A stretch of DNA of 64,000 bases from contig JAESIW010000180.1 of NCBI GenBank assembly GCA_016802295.1, positions 4,137,975 through 4,201,974 on the forward strand, given 5' to 3'. Positions 37,301 through 49,340 of this stretch are shown here, piece by piece. Both the position numbers and the translations under genes were made by a program. Below the pieces are notes generated by a model that was not told the DNA's origin, searched no databases, and saw only the letters and a list, made by a program, of their open reading frames with translations. Origin of the DNA: Brachionus rotundiformis. Lineage: Eukaryota; Rotifera; Eurotatoria; Ploima; Brachionidae. Numbering within the stretch: position 1 is the stretch's first letter; every line of letters starts with the position of its first letter.

Positions 37301-40300
37301 GGCTTATTGGCACAGAAACAGTTGTATTGTCTTGGATATTTGATTTGTTTATTTGAATTATTGTAGCTCTAAATAATTGGTTTTAAAATAAGGAATAAAA
37401 ATTAAATAACTTTTTTGTTACTTTGATGGCGCTATGACCTCTTCGATCATCGGTGATTCCTCCTCAGCATCAAAGCCATTGTATTCTTTGGATTTTTTCT
37501 AAAATTACAAAAATTCTTTAGAATTTAAGAAAAAAATTGCGTATATTTATTATTTTTGTTTAATCCCTCTGGAATTTATGACATAATTCGAAGAGGTGGT
37601 CGTTGTATCTATCAATTACCATATATTCCTTTTTTTTGGAATTTTTTTTAATAAATGATGGATCAATTTTAATATTTCTCGATTAGATTTACTAAATTAA
37701 ATATTTCAATTGATTAAATATTTGTAAATTGTTACTAATTTATCTTTATTTGTCTTGATTTTGACGAAAATCTAATATTTGCAAAAATTCTTTAAAGCAA
37801 TTTGATTGTAGAGAATAAAAATTATCTATGTATAAAATAAGTCTAAAATTTTACTGATTTGTTTTACTAGAATCAAAAATATGCATCTTTAAATTCTTAT
37901 ACTATCTTAATAAATATTCTAACTAATATCTAATTAAACAAAAATATATATCTTAAAAATTATTTTAATTAGTTGTAATATATAAACACTCTTTGAAGAC
38001 AATAACTTTAAAAAAAATCAAGAAAATTTAGTTTTTACGGCTTTAAGTGAGTTGTTCAAACTTAAATAATAATTTAAACTAAGTTTAATTTCTATTAATT
38101 AAAATTTTTTATTCAAATGCTTTTCTTATTTGAAGAGATCTTAAAATTGAGATCTTGTGTAAAAAATATGTGCCTAGATTTAAACATCTTATTCAACCAT
38201 TAGTCTCAATGACCTAAATCTGTACGCAAACAAGTTTATCCAAAATATTTTTTAAAAATATTCTAATCCGAATTTTTAATAATTTATTTACTGAAAATAG
38301 AAAAACATTTAGTTTCACCCCAATTTTTAGTTTTGTTTTTTGCCAAAATTTTCGATAAATTTATGTACTTTTTTAAAAATTATGTTATTTTATTTCCTGC
38401 ACACTTCTCTCCTAATTTATTTTTTTATCACTTCCTTTAATTTAACAAGCATTTGACTCAAATGTTATTTATTTTTTGTATTTATGAAAAAATAGATACC
38501 TTTTTGAGTATTATATCTATGTAGCCAGATATAAGCCTTGCAATGTGTTCACCTTCAGTTGTTTGCATTGAATAATACTGTTCCTTGTAATGATCGCCAA
38601 AATCCAATGTGAATGTATTTGGCGAAGCGGCCCATTTTTTGACGCATTCCAATGGATACACATTCAAAAACTCCTTGCTTTTTTCATCCACTCTGATAAT
38701 GGATTCTTTAGTGATACCAAGCAATCGAGCAACTAGCTTATTTTTGCCTTTCATTTTTTCTTTGACCAGAAAGAATGTTACGCCATAGGTCTTGAGTGAC
38801 CGACACAACTGAGTATACTTTAATTTAGCTTCCAATTCATTTAAACCCGCCAGGTTTTTGTACTCTTGGAGAATTTTTTTTTCAATACTCTTTACTTTGA
38901 CGTACTCCTTGGGGACAAGTTGCTTCAAGCTAGAAAAAAAAGTTAATTATTTTATATAAAGATCGCGACAGGCCTCATGCGTAATTAGTAGCTCATCTTA
39001 GGGTTTAGTCTAATTACCAGTAAATGTCTGAATTTGAGTGATTACACCTAAGTTTTAAGCACAGATTTCTGCTTCATTATGTTTTAATTTTTAAGTCTAG
39101 CCAAATAGATAAAAGCCTTACTCAAGTCCGTGACCCTTTTTTTGTTCCACATGGTCTCCGTTTTTGATCTGACACTGGAAAGCAGCAAACTTAATGGCCT
39201 CTTCTTCAGTTATTGGATGCGAACCTTTTAGGATGGCATCCCTACACTGGACATAAAGCAAATTCAGCTGGATCGGATCCCGCGTGTCAATATTCTTATC
39301 GGAAAAGAAAAATTTCCGCTTCAGTATGAGACATGCTGCTTCGTCAATTTTTTGTTGACGAAGCGTTTTTGAATGATCCAACCATGCGACTAAAATTCAT
39401 TAATTAAGATTTAGATTTTTTTTTATAAATTGAGTCTTACTGTCATCATCAGTATGCAGTTTTTTTTTCAATTCTTCCATTTTTTTATGATCCCGATGAA
39501 GAGATCTGTCTTTTTTCATAGTTTGGTATTTTTCTTTTTCTATTTCAGGCGAATCGTTTATCAATGAATACTCTTCATAATTAGCAATTCCTAATTGTGA
39601 GCAAATATTTATCATTAGCTGACCCACTGTTTGGCTGTCATCAACCAAAAGTGTCTTTGTCTCTCCATCTATAATTTTAATGCTCAACTTTCGAAATTTA
39701 TTACAATAATCGATCGTGTCCTTAAAATAAAAATCAATTTATTTTAAATTATTAAATGTAGAATAAATTTTAAATCAAATAATCAATGATAATAAAAGTT
39801 TTGATTAAACGATTTTAAGTGACTATCAAATAAATCTTTAATAGTTAATCTCTTCTCAAAGCTAAAAAATCGATAAGCCTTATTTTGTATGTAAAGATTA
39901 ATTTTGACAGATGACTTTTTAAAAATTGATTGACTTGAAATTTTTAATTAAATTCTATTTAAATTAATAATCTATATATTTTTTTTAAAGATGAGTTTCG
40001 TTTGTTTTGAAAAAGAAGAAATTTTAACAGATTCTTTAATCATCATTAATTTTATTATTATTAATTTGCTTTTAATAAAATAATCAATTTATAATTAAAA
40101 ATTTTTAACTGATAATTATATTTCTACTAAAATGAAAATGAAAATTATAAAGCTTTTCGATTCTGTCTATTAAGTCAATCAAATCATTAATTTTGATCTA
40201 ATTGAATAGTTTAACATAATCCATATTTTTCAGCCGGTCTTTTATAAAAAAATATTTCTTAGATTCTCTTTTGATTCAGAAAATTTTTGATTCTTATCTT

Positions 40301-41171
40301 TAATTTGGATTTAGTTTAAAAATTAACTTTATCTTTATAATAAAAACTTTTCAAATAATCAAGTTTTGAAAGTACACTGCAAAAAAACTGTTTATTTCAA
40401 GGAAAAAATGAAAAGTACTAAACAAAAATGTATGAAGATACATTAATTTTAGACTTAAAATTTAATTATGATGAGAATACAAAAATTGTTGCTTGAATCC
40501 TTAGCGTTTGTTAACTCTTGAGCTAAATAATTAATTTTGATTAAATAAAGGTTATTAATTAAATTATTCTCCTGCTTAAGACAAAAACTATTAGATATTT
40601 TTTAGTCATTTTGCTTATTATATTCAGAATTAATTTTATAAAATAGTAAAGCACTGATTTAATAAAACAAATTCTCTAAAGAAAGATAGAATGAAAAAAA
40701 TATATAACGCTTTCAATTTATATTTATATACCCTCTGCTAAAAATAAAATTTGAAAAATATCGAAAGCCCAATTATCTTTTTAACTCTTACCCCATTTTT
40801 AAGCAAATAATACTCCAATAAGCGCCCATTATCAAGCCAAGTTCCTTTTGACGGATCGCTATTTGCTATGAAAATACCATAATTTTCGGCTTAAATAAAC
40901 AATTTACGATTTACAATATTTTCATGAGTAAAATTAAAATTTTAAATTACAACTTACCATTAATGGAATTTGTTTCCGGTATTTTTTCCCTTATTATTTT
41001 AAGAGCATCGAACACTAAAGTGCCAGGGTTAAATTGTAGGGTTTTGATTATGTTCTGGTCAACGAATCTGACTTTGATTGAGAGTAGAGTCGAAGCCGAT
41101 GAGCTTGAGGCCGTCGAAGTCGATATGGAAGACGGACTTGTAACTAATACTGGATTGGAACTATTTTCCAT
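28365..41171 (-). CDS. TLN: talin, complete, 13 coding exons
   Basis: Exons, in gene order on the minus strand: 41171-40958, 40889-40792, 39720-39441, 39389-39122, 38929-38500, 37498-37422, 37368-35547, 34803-31938, 30941-30025, 29973-29740, 29441-29316, 29119-29084, 28955-28365. All junctions are GT-AG and sum to 2653 codons (2652 residues; vertebrate talins have about 2541). Talin links integrin tails to actin. The FERM head spans exons 1-5, with HTDDD, KEKMKGKNKLVARLLGITKE, the F3 motif KKWAASPNTFTLDFGD and ISGYIDIILKK. Exons 7-11 encode the helical rod with vinculin-binding helices, including LRPLPGETLE, KRHFVQSAKQVANATA and MFATAGTL. The I/LWEQ (THATCH) actin-binding module starts near DDGQWSQGLISAARMVAAA, followed by the dimerisation helix MLREEILRKEREL. 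Differences: a Ser-rich N-terminal extension of about 28 residues, a 36-base acidic micro-exon before THATCH, and a C-terminal Ser/Thr/Asn-rich tail. Confidence 0.97.
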
Positions 41172-44100
41172 ATCAATTAAACGTCATAGAACCAAAATTA
41201 TTATTGTATTTATATTATTTCGTGTCTAAACTTCTATATAAAAAAAATACATTTATAATTAAGGAAGTATTATAAAGATTAGTCTTTAAATTAAGAATTA
41301 TAAATACGATTTCCGACGCCAAAATCTGCAATAAAAGCATCCTTTTATATTTTGGCAAAAAAGCTCGCTACATGTTTACTTAAACAATAAAAGCTGGTTA
41401 ATGCAAATAGAGTAAAATAATTTCATTTAAAGGCACGTCAATTTCTTAGCTTTAATTAGTTTACGACTTTGTCGAGGAAATGACTTGTGTGCGCGCGGCA
41501 TCATATCCAAAATAACCAAATTATTAGCTTCAATCAATTTGAAGCTTTGTTAAAAATAAAAAAATACTTGTTATTAAAGCGAGTCCTTTCTATATCGTGC
41601 TGATTTTAGGCCCTAGATTAATCAATTCTGATAAAGCCTTAACAGAATTTTTACTCTAACAAACAGCCAAATAAAATATCTAACCAACTACTCTCTTAAA
41701 ATCAGAAACACTCTTATCTCTATATTTTTAAAGTTTTTCTTTATCTTGGATTTTGAATAAAAAATTTATGCTCATGTTCCTGGTTTTCTTATCATTGTGA
41801 CATATATTGATTTAAGCTTATTATCAAATATTGAAATACGAGACTTGAAATTTTTCTCATGAGTCAAAAAAAATTATCCATCTTAAAAAGTGCCACTAAA
41901 AACAATATTTTCAAATTTTCAATCGAGTCTGAAATCCTGTGAAATGAAAATCTTATCTTGGAAATTTCTTGATTTAATTTCAGATCTGGCAATAGATAGC
42001 TTTTGAGAGAAATCAATTTGGCCTTTGGCACTTTGATGCTCAGACTCCTATCGGAGACCATTCTTGCTTTTCACCATCATTCGGAAGCCACTATCATTAA
42101 TTATGTTTCACTTGATTAAAACTATAATTTATAATAAACTTAAAGATCTATTAAAATCTGGTTTATTTTCCTGTTCAAAATCTAATTTTTTTAAACTTAA
42201 CAATGATTTATATGAGCAAAAAAAAAATAATTATGTCTTGAACGATCTGATTATTAATTAAAGAGCTGAATGAATAAGCATAACTTTCCCGTTCATAATC
42301 GTCTACTGCCTTCGGAGGGTGCCGAATTGGAAAACCATTTTCCACATATTTATCTCAACAATTACCTTTAGATACTTGAGAAGTTTATTTAAATGATTTT
42401 TTTATGACTAGAATTATGTTAGTATAAAAATTTTTCATCGAACCCTGAGCATTGCCGCTGCTGGGTTCATTTCAAATAAATAACCTTTTTGCTTTGGTAA
42501 AGGTGAATTTTCCCAATCGGATAAAATAGATATCGGCTTTAGAAGTTGTAAACTTATTTTGAATATTTAGCTAATCCAGTTTATAAACTTTTGATGATAA
42601 ATAGGAAAAATATGACACAAAAACACCCTCAGATATCAAGTCTTATTAAAATAGATTTTTGCAATGGCGAACCTAGCTACAATATCTAGCCATTAAGCAA
42701 ACGGGAACAAAATAAATCTACAATTAATACTGACAAAAATCGAAATTATTCTTTTTTTTTTATTTTGACAAAACAGTATTTAAAATGCAAACTTATCTAT
42801 GGACTTGACATTTGAAAAAACAAAATATAAATTCCTTCAAATTAAACTTGAATTATTCATAACTAATTCTTATCTAAATTAGCTAAATATTTTAAAAAGT
42901 TAGTAATATGTTAAAAAATTTCGAATTTTAATCACTGAAAGCCTTATCTAAAGACTAAAAAAAAACTATCTTATTTTATTAGGTAATGCTAGAATTATAC
43001 AAAATAAAAACACCACAGGTTTAAAATAATTAGGAGCTCTCTCCAATATCAGGTCATTTATTCTCGTAATATTGAATTTTGAGCTCTAATTCGGCTCATT
43101 CTTCTTACTTGAACTATATTACTATATTTAACATTTTAGCAAAAAAAATAGAATAATTCATATCATTCGGGTTAAGCAAAAAATAAAATATTTATGAATG
43201 CAAACTAAGCTTGAACATATTTTATTAGTCCGAGAATGACCAAGTAATGCGAATATATTTCAAATGAACTTAAGCTATTTCAAAAAAAATCCATAATTTC
43301 AACTATTAACATATTTATGAACATTCGAACGCAGATGGTTAGTGTTAAGATATTAGCATAAAATAGGCTAAGAAATGCGAATTTAAGAGTAGAGAAGGCC
43401 ACTTATCAATCAAAATAAGGGCTTTGAAACGTTCCGTCAGAACCCTTTCACTTGACCATTGATCTAAACTACTTTTTAAATTTTTAAAAGTAAATTTAAG
43501 TTTTCTTTTTTATTTTTATATCTTAAATGGTTATTTTCTTAACGAGAACATAAAATAACTTGCAGCAGTAATCAAAGTTTTTAATTAAATAAATTGAATA
43601 TTTTAAATTTTGCTTCTAGTTTAGAGCTGATCTAGCCCGAGATTTGCACTGAACTTTCGATAATTGCTTGCTTTCAGTTCATCGTTAAAATCAATATTCA
43701 ATTTAAGTTTTTTATTTTTTAAATTAGACAGAAGTATAAGCCAAGCTTACCTTGGAGAATTTATGCTATTTTAAATTTTTTTAATTAAATCTGTAATTAA
43801 CTCGATTATAAATTAAAGAAAAAAATAAATATCTGTTTGAATATTTCTCAAATTTGGGTTTTAATTCATTTTTGTCTTTTATAATGTTTTATTATCAGTC
43901 TAGAGTTGCATAAAATTCTATTTAAATTTGGACATATTTATTTCATTGACTTTATTTTACTAAACCCTGAATACATCTAACATTTTTGTGTTTTAAATTG
44001 AGATTTTTCATCTATAAAGATAATCAATTTAAAATTAAAAAAATAAAATAAAGTATTTGCTTATTAATTTTTATTCATTCACCTGATTTAATTTAAAATT

Positions 44101-45049
44101 ATATGCTTAATCAAATTGGAATTAATCAAATTGAATTTTGAACGCTTCCAAATAGAATTAATTTCGGTAAAGCTTCAAATTTCATCAACGTTAAAAGAGT
44201 TATTATTTTTATCTAAACATATAATTGATATTGGTATCCAAAATAATATTTTGTTTAAGTTATTTGCTGAGTAAATAAATCAGTCCGAGATTTTTTCTAA
44301 CATTTAAATCTAAATAAAGTTCAGCAGGAAAATTATAAATAATTGATGCTGATGTTACTTTATTAACCTTAAGGTTTAAATAATTATTAAGCTATTAAAA
44401 AAACAAAAATTAGGTCAATTCTACTTAAAAAATAATTATCAAATTTTAAATTGATAATAGTTTATTTTTAAAAGATGATCTTTTTTGAAACACCTTAAAA
44501 ATCAATTATTTGTCTCAAAACGATTTTATGATGAACGACAATAATTTGAGTTTATTAATTTGATAAGAGTATTTTTTGAAAATTGAGATTAGTAACTAAA
44601 AAATTTATCTTGATTTAGCTTTTAAAAAATAATTCAAATTTATTCTAAAAAACTAGTAGAGTGGCATTAATTAAAGATTTTAATTTATTTTGTTTTTTTA
44701 ATTACACCTTTGATATAATTCAATTTAAAAAGAATCATTAACCGGTAACTACATATTATTTCAGATGAGTAAGTTGATTGATTCGATTACTGTAATCTTT
44801 ATGATATGCTACTAAGGAGCGCATTTGAATAAAATTGAGTTAAATGACCTGATTGAGATGTACTAGAGTGAACACTGAATTGACTAGCTCAACTTGAGAA
44901 AGATCCGGAAAGAAAAGGACAACGTGGACTGCTCAGGCCAGAACTGTCAAGAAACAGCCGAATCAGAAGAAATTTTTCCACAAACTGAGTGGCGAAGCAG
45001 TGGAATAAGCTTCTTGATAAATTGGTAAATGCGCCAAGTGTCAACGCTT
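41172..45049. other. intergenic region upstream of talin
   Basis: No supported gene is seen. The talin promoter is expected just above 41171, but no element is distinct. A 29-base hairpin, GAACCC 42440-42445 with GGGTTC 42463-42468, has an inner AGCA/TGCT stem. Sequence at about 44860-45010 is less AT-rich and looks like decayed coding or transposon sequence, but no family is identifiable. Confidence 0.4.
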
Positions 45050-45217
45050 TTAACACCAGAAAGGCAGATGAATTTTAAAACCCCTTTTAAAAAAATAAAG
45101 TTATCAAAAACTACTCAAAGAACCTTAAAATCAACTTGTTATACTTAAATTTTTTCTATTTTTTGATATTTTAATTTGGACTTTTTGTTATTAATTAGCC
45201 GGGCTTTCTAGTGTTAA
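45050..45217 (-). mobile_element. piggyBac-like MITE, copy 1
   Basis: The element is flanked by TTAA at 45050-45053 and 45214-45217. Its right end reads GCCGGGCTTTCTAGTG and its left end is the imperfect complement CACCAGAAAGGCAG. In reverse orientation its interior aligns with copy 2 at 48235-48457, including TTGATAACTTTATTTTTTTA and AAAAGGGGTTTTAAAA. TTAA duplications and CACTAGAA-type ends are features of the piggyBac superfamily. At 168 bp it cannot encode a transposase. Confidence 0.8.
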
Positions 45218-45501
45218 AAAAGCGCTTGACGAACTCAGCACGACTGCATATAAGGCTAAAGCTCTTTAATGGAAGCAATTCTATTTACTCGCGGTCGATC
45301 TCACTACTACAAATGCTAATAAATGTTCATTTAACCATTTTGGAATGATCTGTAACTAAAAATTTTTAATATTCTGGAAAAAATAAATCAGAGTGTATCA
45401 GAGCCAAAGCCAATGATGATCTAAAGTAACTCAAATATAAAAGTGTAAACATATTTTCATATCTAATTTGTTTTATTCCTAACTATATTTTATACTTTTA
45501 A

Positions 45502-45878
45502 CCCTAAACCGGTTTTGTGAAATTCAGTACAAAATGGCAAAAAGAACAGAAAAAAATGTAAAAAAATTGAATAACTTTTTTTCTAAAGGTTTAAACCTAA
45601 TTCTGTAAATGCAGAATCGTGCAACGTTCAAAGTTGCATCAAATATCTATGTCTGCTAATTTTGCAGAGTTCAGCAGAAATTAAATTTCAATATAATCGA
45701 GTGTAGTGCATTTTGCAGAGATTTTGCACATCATTTGCAGACTTTTACAGTTGATGCAACTTTGAAAAAAAAGTTATTCAATTTTTTTACACTTTTTTCT
45801 GTTCTTTTTGCCATTTTGTACTGAATTTCACAAAACCTTCTGTTCTTTTGTACTGGACTTCACAAAACCCCCTAAACC
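45502..45878. mobile_element. foldback/MULE-like non-autonomous element with 9-bp target duplication
   Basis: The element (45511-45869) is flanked on both sides by the perfect 9-mer CCCTAAACC (45502-45510 and 45870-45878). The left arm begins GGTTTTGTGAAATTCAGTAC and pairs for about 70 bp with the right arm at 45765-45837. The right side then repeats its outermost 30 bp (45838-45869), a tandem duplication of the terminal sequence. An inner pair, TTCAAAGTTGCATCAA and TTGATGCAACTTTGAA, extends the foldback. Long terminal repeats plus a 9-bp target duplication fit Mutator-like elements. No open frame is present. Confidence 0.8.
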
Positions 45879-46608
45879 TCTGTAATTTAATTTTCTATTT
45901 GCTTTTTCTATCAAGTTGCCAAAAAATAAATCTCAAAATTTGATTTTTTAATTGGCAACTACACAACAGAGATATAATTAAAATTATTATATGCCAATCT
46001 AATAATAATTTGTTTGATGCTATCCAGCAGGATAATTATGGTTGAGCACCATCTTTGGACTGATCTAAAGATTTTTTTCTTCAATCGGCTTGGAACCTTT
46101 AATCGTTTGCTTGTGTGACTAACAAAATAACCACTCTTTAATATAGTCGCAACATAATGTTTATATTTTAACCAAAATTTAAACTTGAATTAACCTTAAC
46201 AAAAAATATTGTGTCATTTTTAATAAAACCTTAATAATTAAACTAAAATAAATATTATATATTTCTATGTTGAATTAAGAGTATAAATTAACAATAGAAG
46301 CCATAAAACCGTTTTGATTTCTTAAATAAAGAATAGTTCACAATTCTTGCTGTATTTTTGCTGTGGAAATTAAAGAAAAAAAGTGATTAGTTTTATAATT
46401 AAATATTTCCTTAACGTCTGATACGTAAAATAGTCGTATTCATTTATTAAATTTATTTAAAAACTAGAAATACAAACAAATATTTAAATATTTTTAAAAT
46501 TATATTTACATTTAAATGTTTAAAATTTTTAAAATAACTCCTTTTATATAACTAAATTAAATTAATTTTCCTTCAATAATAAATTTAATAGCATTAATTT
46601 TAATAAAT

Positions 46609-47420
46609 TTAAAAAATTTCCAATTGCTCACTGAATTGTTTTACTCGTTGAACATTGTTCAAAAATTCGTCCTGAAATAAATGGCCTTTTTCTTTATTTA
46701 TCGAATTATCTTTAATTATTTTTTCCATGTTTTTTTTGATTAAATATTTATGAAAATATTGCTTGATATTTGTATCTTTTTGGTCAAATTCAGGTGCCCG
46801 ATTACATAATTTGGCAAACAAAAATTGCTTATAGCGCTTAGTAAATACCGGATCAAGTTTCATGTTTCTCTCAATCTTTGATTTTGGAATTTTAATCAAA
46901 CTATCTCTCGTTTCACACAATTCCAAATATATTTTGTATTTTTCTTTATCTTTGAATTCAAACTTTTCATCTTGTTCTTTTTCATCAACAATATTTTTGG
47001 GAATTCGAATTTTGGCATATTTGTTCCATTCAACTAAATCTTTTTCCTTATATGTCACATACGAGCTTGATATGACCGATTTTTTTGGCTTCGTTTCCTT
47101 TATCACTTTATCTTTAACTTCTTCATTTAGTTTATGAGAATAAAAAACTTTATTTGACGAATCAATAAATTTTTTGACACTATCTTTATAAACTTTATCA
47201 TTGTGATTATCCAATCTGAATTTTGTCATGTATTTTGTTGCAGAATAGTCAAGCATGCTTTTGCTTCTATGCATTGTATTATGTCGGAAAAAATTATCTT
47301 AAAAACCTTAAAATTTATCTGAAAAACGTGGACTAGTCTATCTACCTTTTGTTCGGCATTCCATGGCACTTTGTACTCCAGTTGGAAGACGGATGTATTT
47401 CAAGGTTGCTTCTGATTTAT
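46609..47420 (-). CDS. basic protein of unknown family, paralogue of the gene at 50.7-51.3 kb (5' end missing)
   Basis: Two exons are supported: 47420-47347 region ending at 47346 (encoding KSEATLKYIRLPTGVQSAM and ECRTK, donor GTAGAT) and 47297-46609 (228 residues and stop). The join is in frame across a 48-base intron and the upstream exon starts at an acceptor, so the true start lies beyond 47420. The protein is Lys-rich. Its core DPVFTKRYKQFLFAKLCNRA followed by PEFDQKD, and the later RVKQF, also occur in the neighbouring gene at 50717-51337. I recognise no known domain and no membrane segment or signal peptide is evident. Function is unknown. The internal ATG at 47274 alone would give 221 residues, but the upstream exon argues for a longer product. 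Confidence 0.65.
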
Positions 47421-47757
47421 CTTTTTTTTTTAAAAAAAAAACATAACATTGATATCATAATTATAAATATGAATATTGTTAGTAGGTGATAGATAGTTCT
47501 GTCAAAAATTTTTTTAGCGGAAGATTCATTATTATGTTTATTAAATTTTGTAAATTATTTGGTTATTTTGATATTAACATCAAAACTTAGTTTTTAACCG
47601 GTTTAATTAATTATTCATTTTTTTGTCATTATTTTTAAATAAATGAATTGGATCATGTCGTTTTGAGGTTTCGACCTTTGGTCTCTTATTATTATTATAG
47701 TTTTATATTTTTATAAAGATATTTTTTTCTAAATGCTCATGCGATGTGTAAGAAATA

Positions 47758-47804
47758 AAAGAGTGATCGACGGACTCCAAGGCAATTAAGGTTGATCGCT
47801 CTTT
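47758..47804. repeat. 14-bp stem-loop
   Basis: AAAGAGTGATCGAC (47758-47771) can pair along its whole length with GTTGATCGCTCTTT (47791-47804), counting two G-T pairs, around a 19-base loop. It lies just upstream of the 46.6-47.4 kb gene. A small structured RNA, a MITE scrap or decayed LINE sequence are all possible. Confidence 0.4.
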
Positions 47805-47917
47805 CGAAATAGTTGACATTAGAAGATAAAAGCCCACTGGAGCTTATTGCTTCTACATTTGTCTTAAGATTCAATTTTTAAAATTTGGAAATATGAATTA
47901 AATAAGTGCCAAATCCT

Positions 47918-48013
47918 TACACTGATGATTTGATACCAGTTTTTTACGGAAAATTACGTAGAATACCGTAAATTAACCAAATGTAACCACATTGGTATCA
48001 AATCATCACTGTA
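47918..48013. mobile_element. mariner-like mini-element (about 96 bp foldback)
   Basis: The ends are TA CACTGATGATTTGATACC on the left and, on the complementary strand from the right, TA CAGTGATGATTTGATACC. Apart from one base the 22-bp arms match. A second inner pair, TTACGG with CCGTAAA, extends the hairpin. TA at both ends and CAGTG-type termini are typical of Tc1/mariner derivatives. The element is far too short to encode a transposase. Confidence 0.6.
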
Positions 48014-48234
48014 AATGGTTGAATAGACATAGATGCATTAGAGAAGTCGAATGGCACTACATTAAATTCAAGTACAGAGTAATTAAAAAATGACAATATT
48101 TTCTTTTATTGCTTTCACTAGTGAACGAGCTAGAATTTTCTCTGGCAAAGGTCTACCAATTTTTTTATCCTAATTTGTCTAACACTATTCGGCTAAGAAT
48201 AGCAAGAATCCTTGCCACTGGCACAACATTGAAC

Positions 48235-48457
48235 TTAACACTAGAAAGCCCGGCTGATTAATTACAAATATTTCAAATCAAAATATCAAAAGAAAATGAA
48301 AAAATTTACTTAAAATATAATTTAAAAATTTAAGTATTACAAGTTGAATTTAAGTTTCTTTGATTAATTTTTGATAACTTTATTTTTTTAAGATAATATT
48401 CAAGTTTGATTTTTTTAAAAAGGGGTTTTAAAAACCCCTCGGGCTTTCTAGTGTTAC
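48235..48457 (+). mobile_element. piggyBac-like MITE, copy 2
   Basis: The left end is TTAA followed by CACTAGAAAGCCCGGC; the right end is CGGGCTTTCTAGTG followed by TTAC, a one-base decay of the expected TTAA. Its interior aligns with copy 1 in the opposite orientation. A short AAGGGGTTTTAAAAACCCCT palindrome sits next to the right end. It carries no open frame. Confidence 0.8.
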
Positions 48458-49088
48458 AATGTCAATGAAAATCTTTATTAAACTACAATAGTACATAAGA
48501 ACCCTTTTAAGCTTTTCAAATAATATTTTATAAGCCTTCCAAGAAGAGCAATTAATTAATTCTATCTCCCGCTAACAATTAAAATTAAATTAGGATAATA
48601 TAAATTTAAAGATTTTAAGAATTTTTGAATTTACATTTAAGTCATTTTAATTAATTTAAGATTTTTATTGCCAATGTTTGACCAGATAAATTAAATTTAA
48701 CAAGATTTTCAGAATTTTTAAACGAAAAAATTAACTTTTTATTTTTTGCAGCAAGTTTATTCGGTGATTCAACAAAAAAAATCAATTTAGTTAGACATGT
48801 GATTGAATGTGGTAAGACAAGAGACAAAGGTGATAACTGTGGAAAATAAATTGAAATAGATGAAAGCCTCATGGGCTTTATAAGTCTTAATTTAGAAGAA
48901 ATAATTTAAAATCTAAATAAAAAGTGATTTAAATTTTTAGACTTGTCGATTGACCAAGAAGAACATATTTAATTTGTAAAATTAAAGAAGAGTGTAATAA
49001 TTAAAGAAACAGTTAATTTAATATCATGATGCCTTTGGGCTGAATAGAATTAATATTGCCAGTTTAGATAGACTCAATTAAAAAATTA

Positions 49089-49340
49089 TTAATTACCTAT
49101 TAGATTTTTATTATTTGGTTCATTTTTAAAAGCGATTCCAGTAGACCTTGTAATTGACTTGTGAGAATTTTCGAGATTTTCAATCGACTGATCTATTTGC
49201 CTAGTCTTTAGCTTGTGTTGTTTAGCCAAATTGATCTTATCTCTTGATAAATATTTTTCGAGAATCACATTTTTTTTGAAACATGTAGCTTCATTTGGTG
49301 TTAAGCAAATTTTCGACCTTAAGAAATCCGTTTCGTCCAT
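49089..49340 (-). CDS. possible small gene or first exon, unknown
   Basis: An 83-codon frame begins MDETDFLRSKICLTPNEATC and is hydrophilic and Lys/Asn-rich. The sequence LIG at its end coincides with a good splice donor (ATAG|GTAATT), so it could be the first coding exon of a longer gene. A candidate acceptor (TTTCCACAG) lies downstream at about 48.84 kb, but the phase does not give a clear continuation. No domain is recognised. It sits between the two paralogous genes on the same strand. Confidence 0.3.
   Translation of the reverse strand: MDETDFLRSKICLTPNEATCFKKNVILEKYLSRDKINLAKQHKLKTRQIDQSIENLENSHKSITRSTGIAFKNEPNNKNLIGN

Noticed and set aside
41864..42261. 65-codon frames on each strand around 42.0 kb
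   Set aside because: Low complexity, no splice context and no recognisable homology.
47920..47975. CTGATGA followed by GGAAAA suggested a hammerhead ribozyme core
   Set aside because: No stem II separates the two boxes, and the CTGATGA is part of a terminal inverted repeat that explains it.
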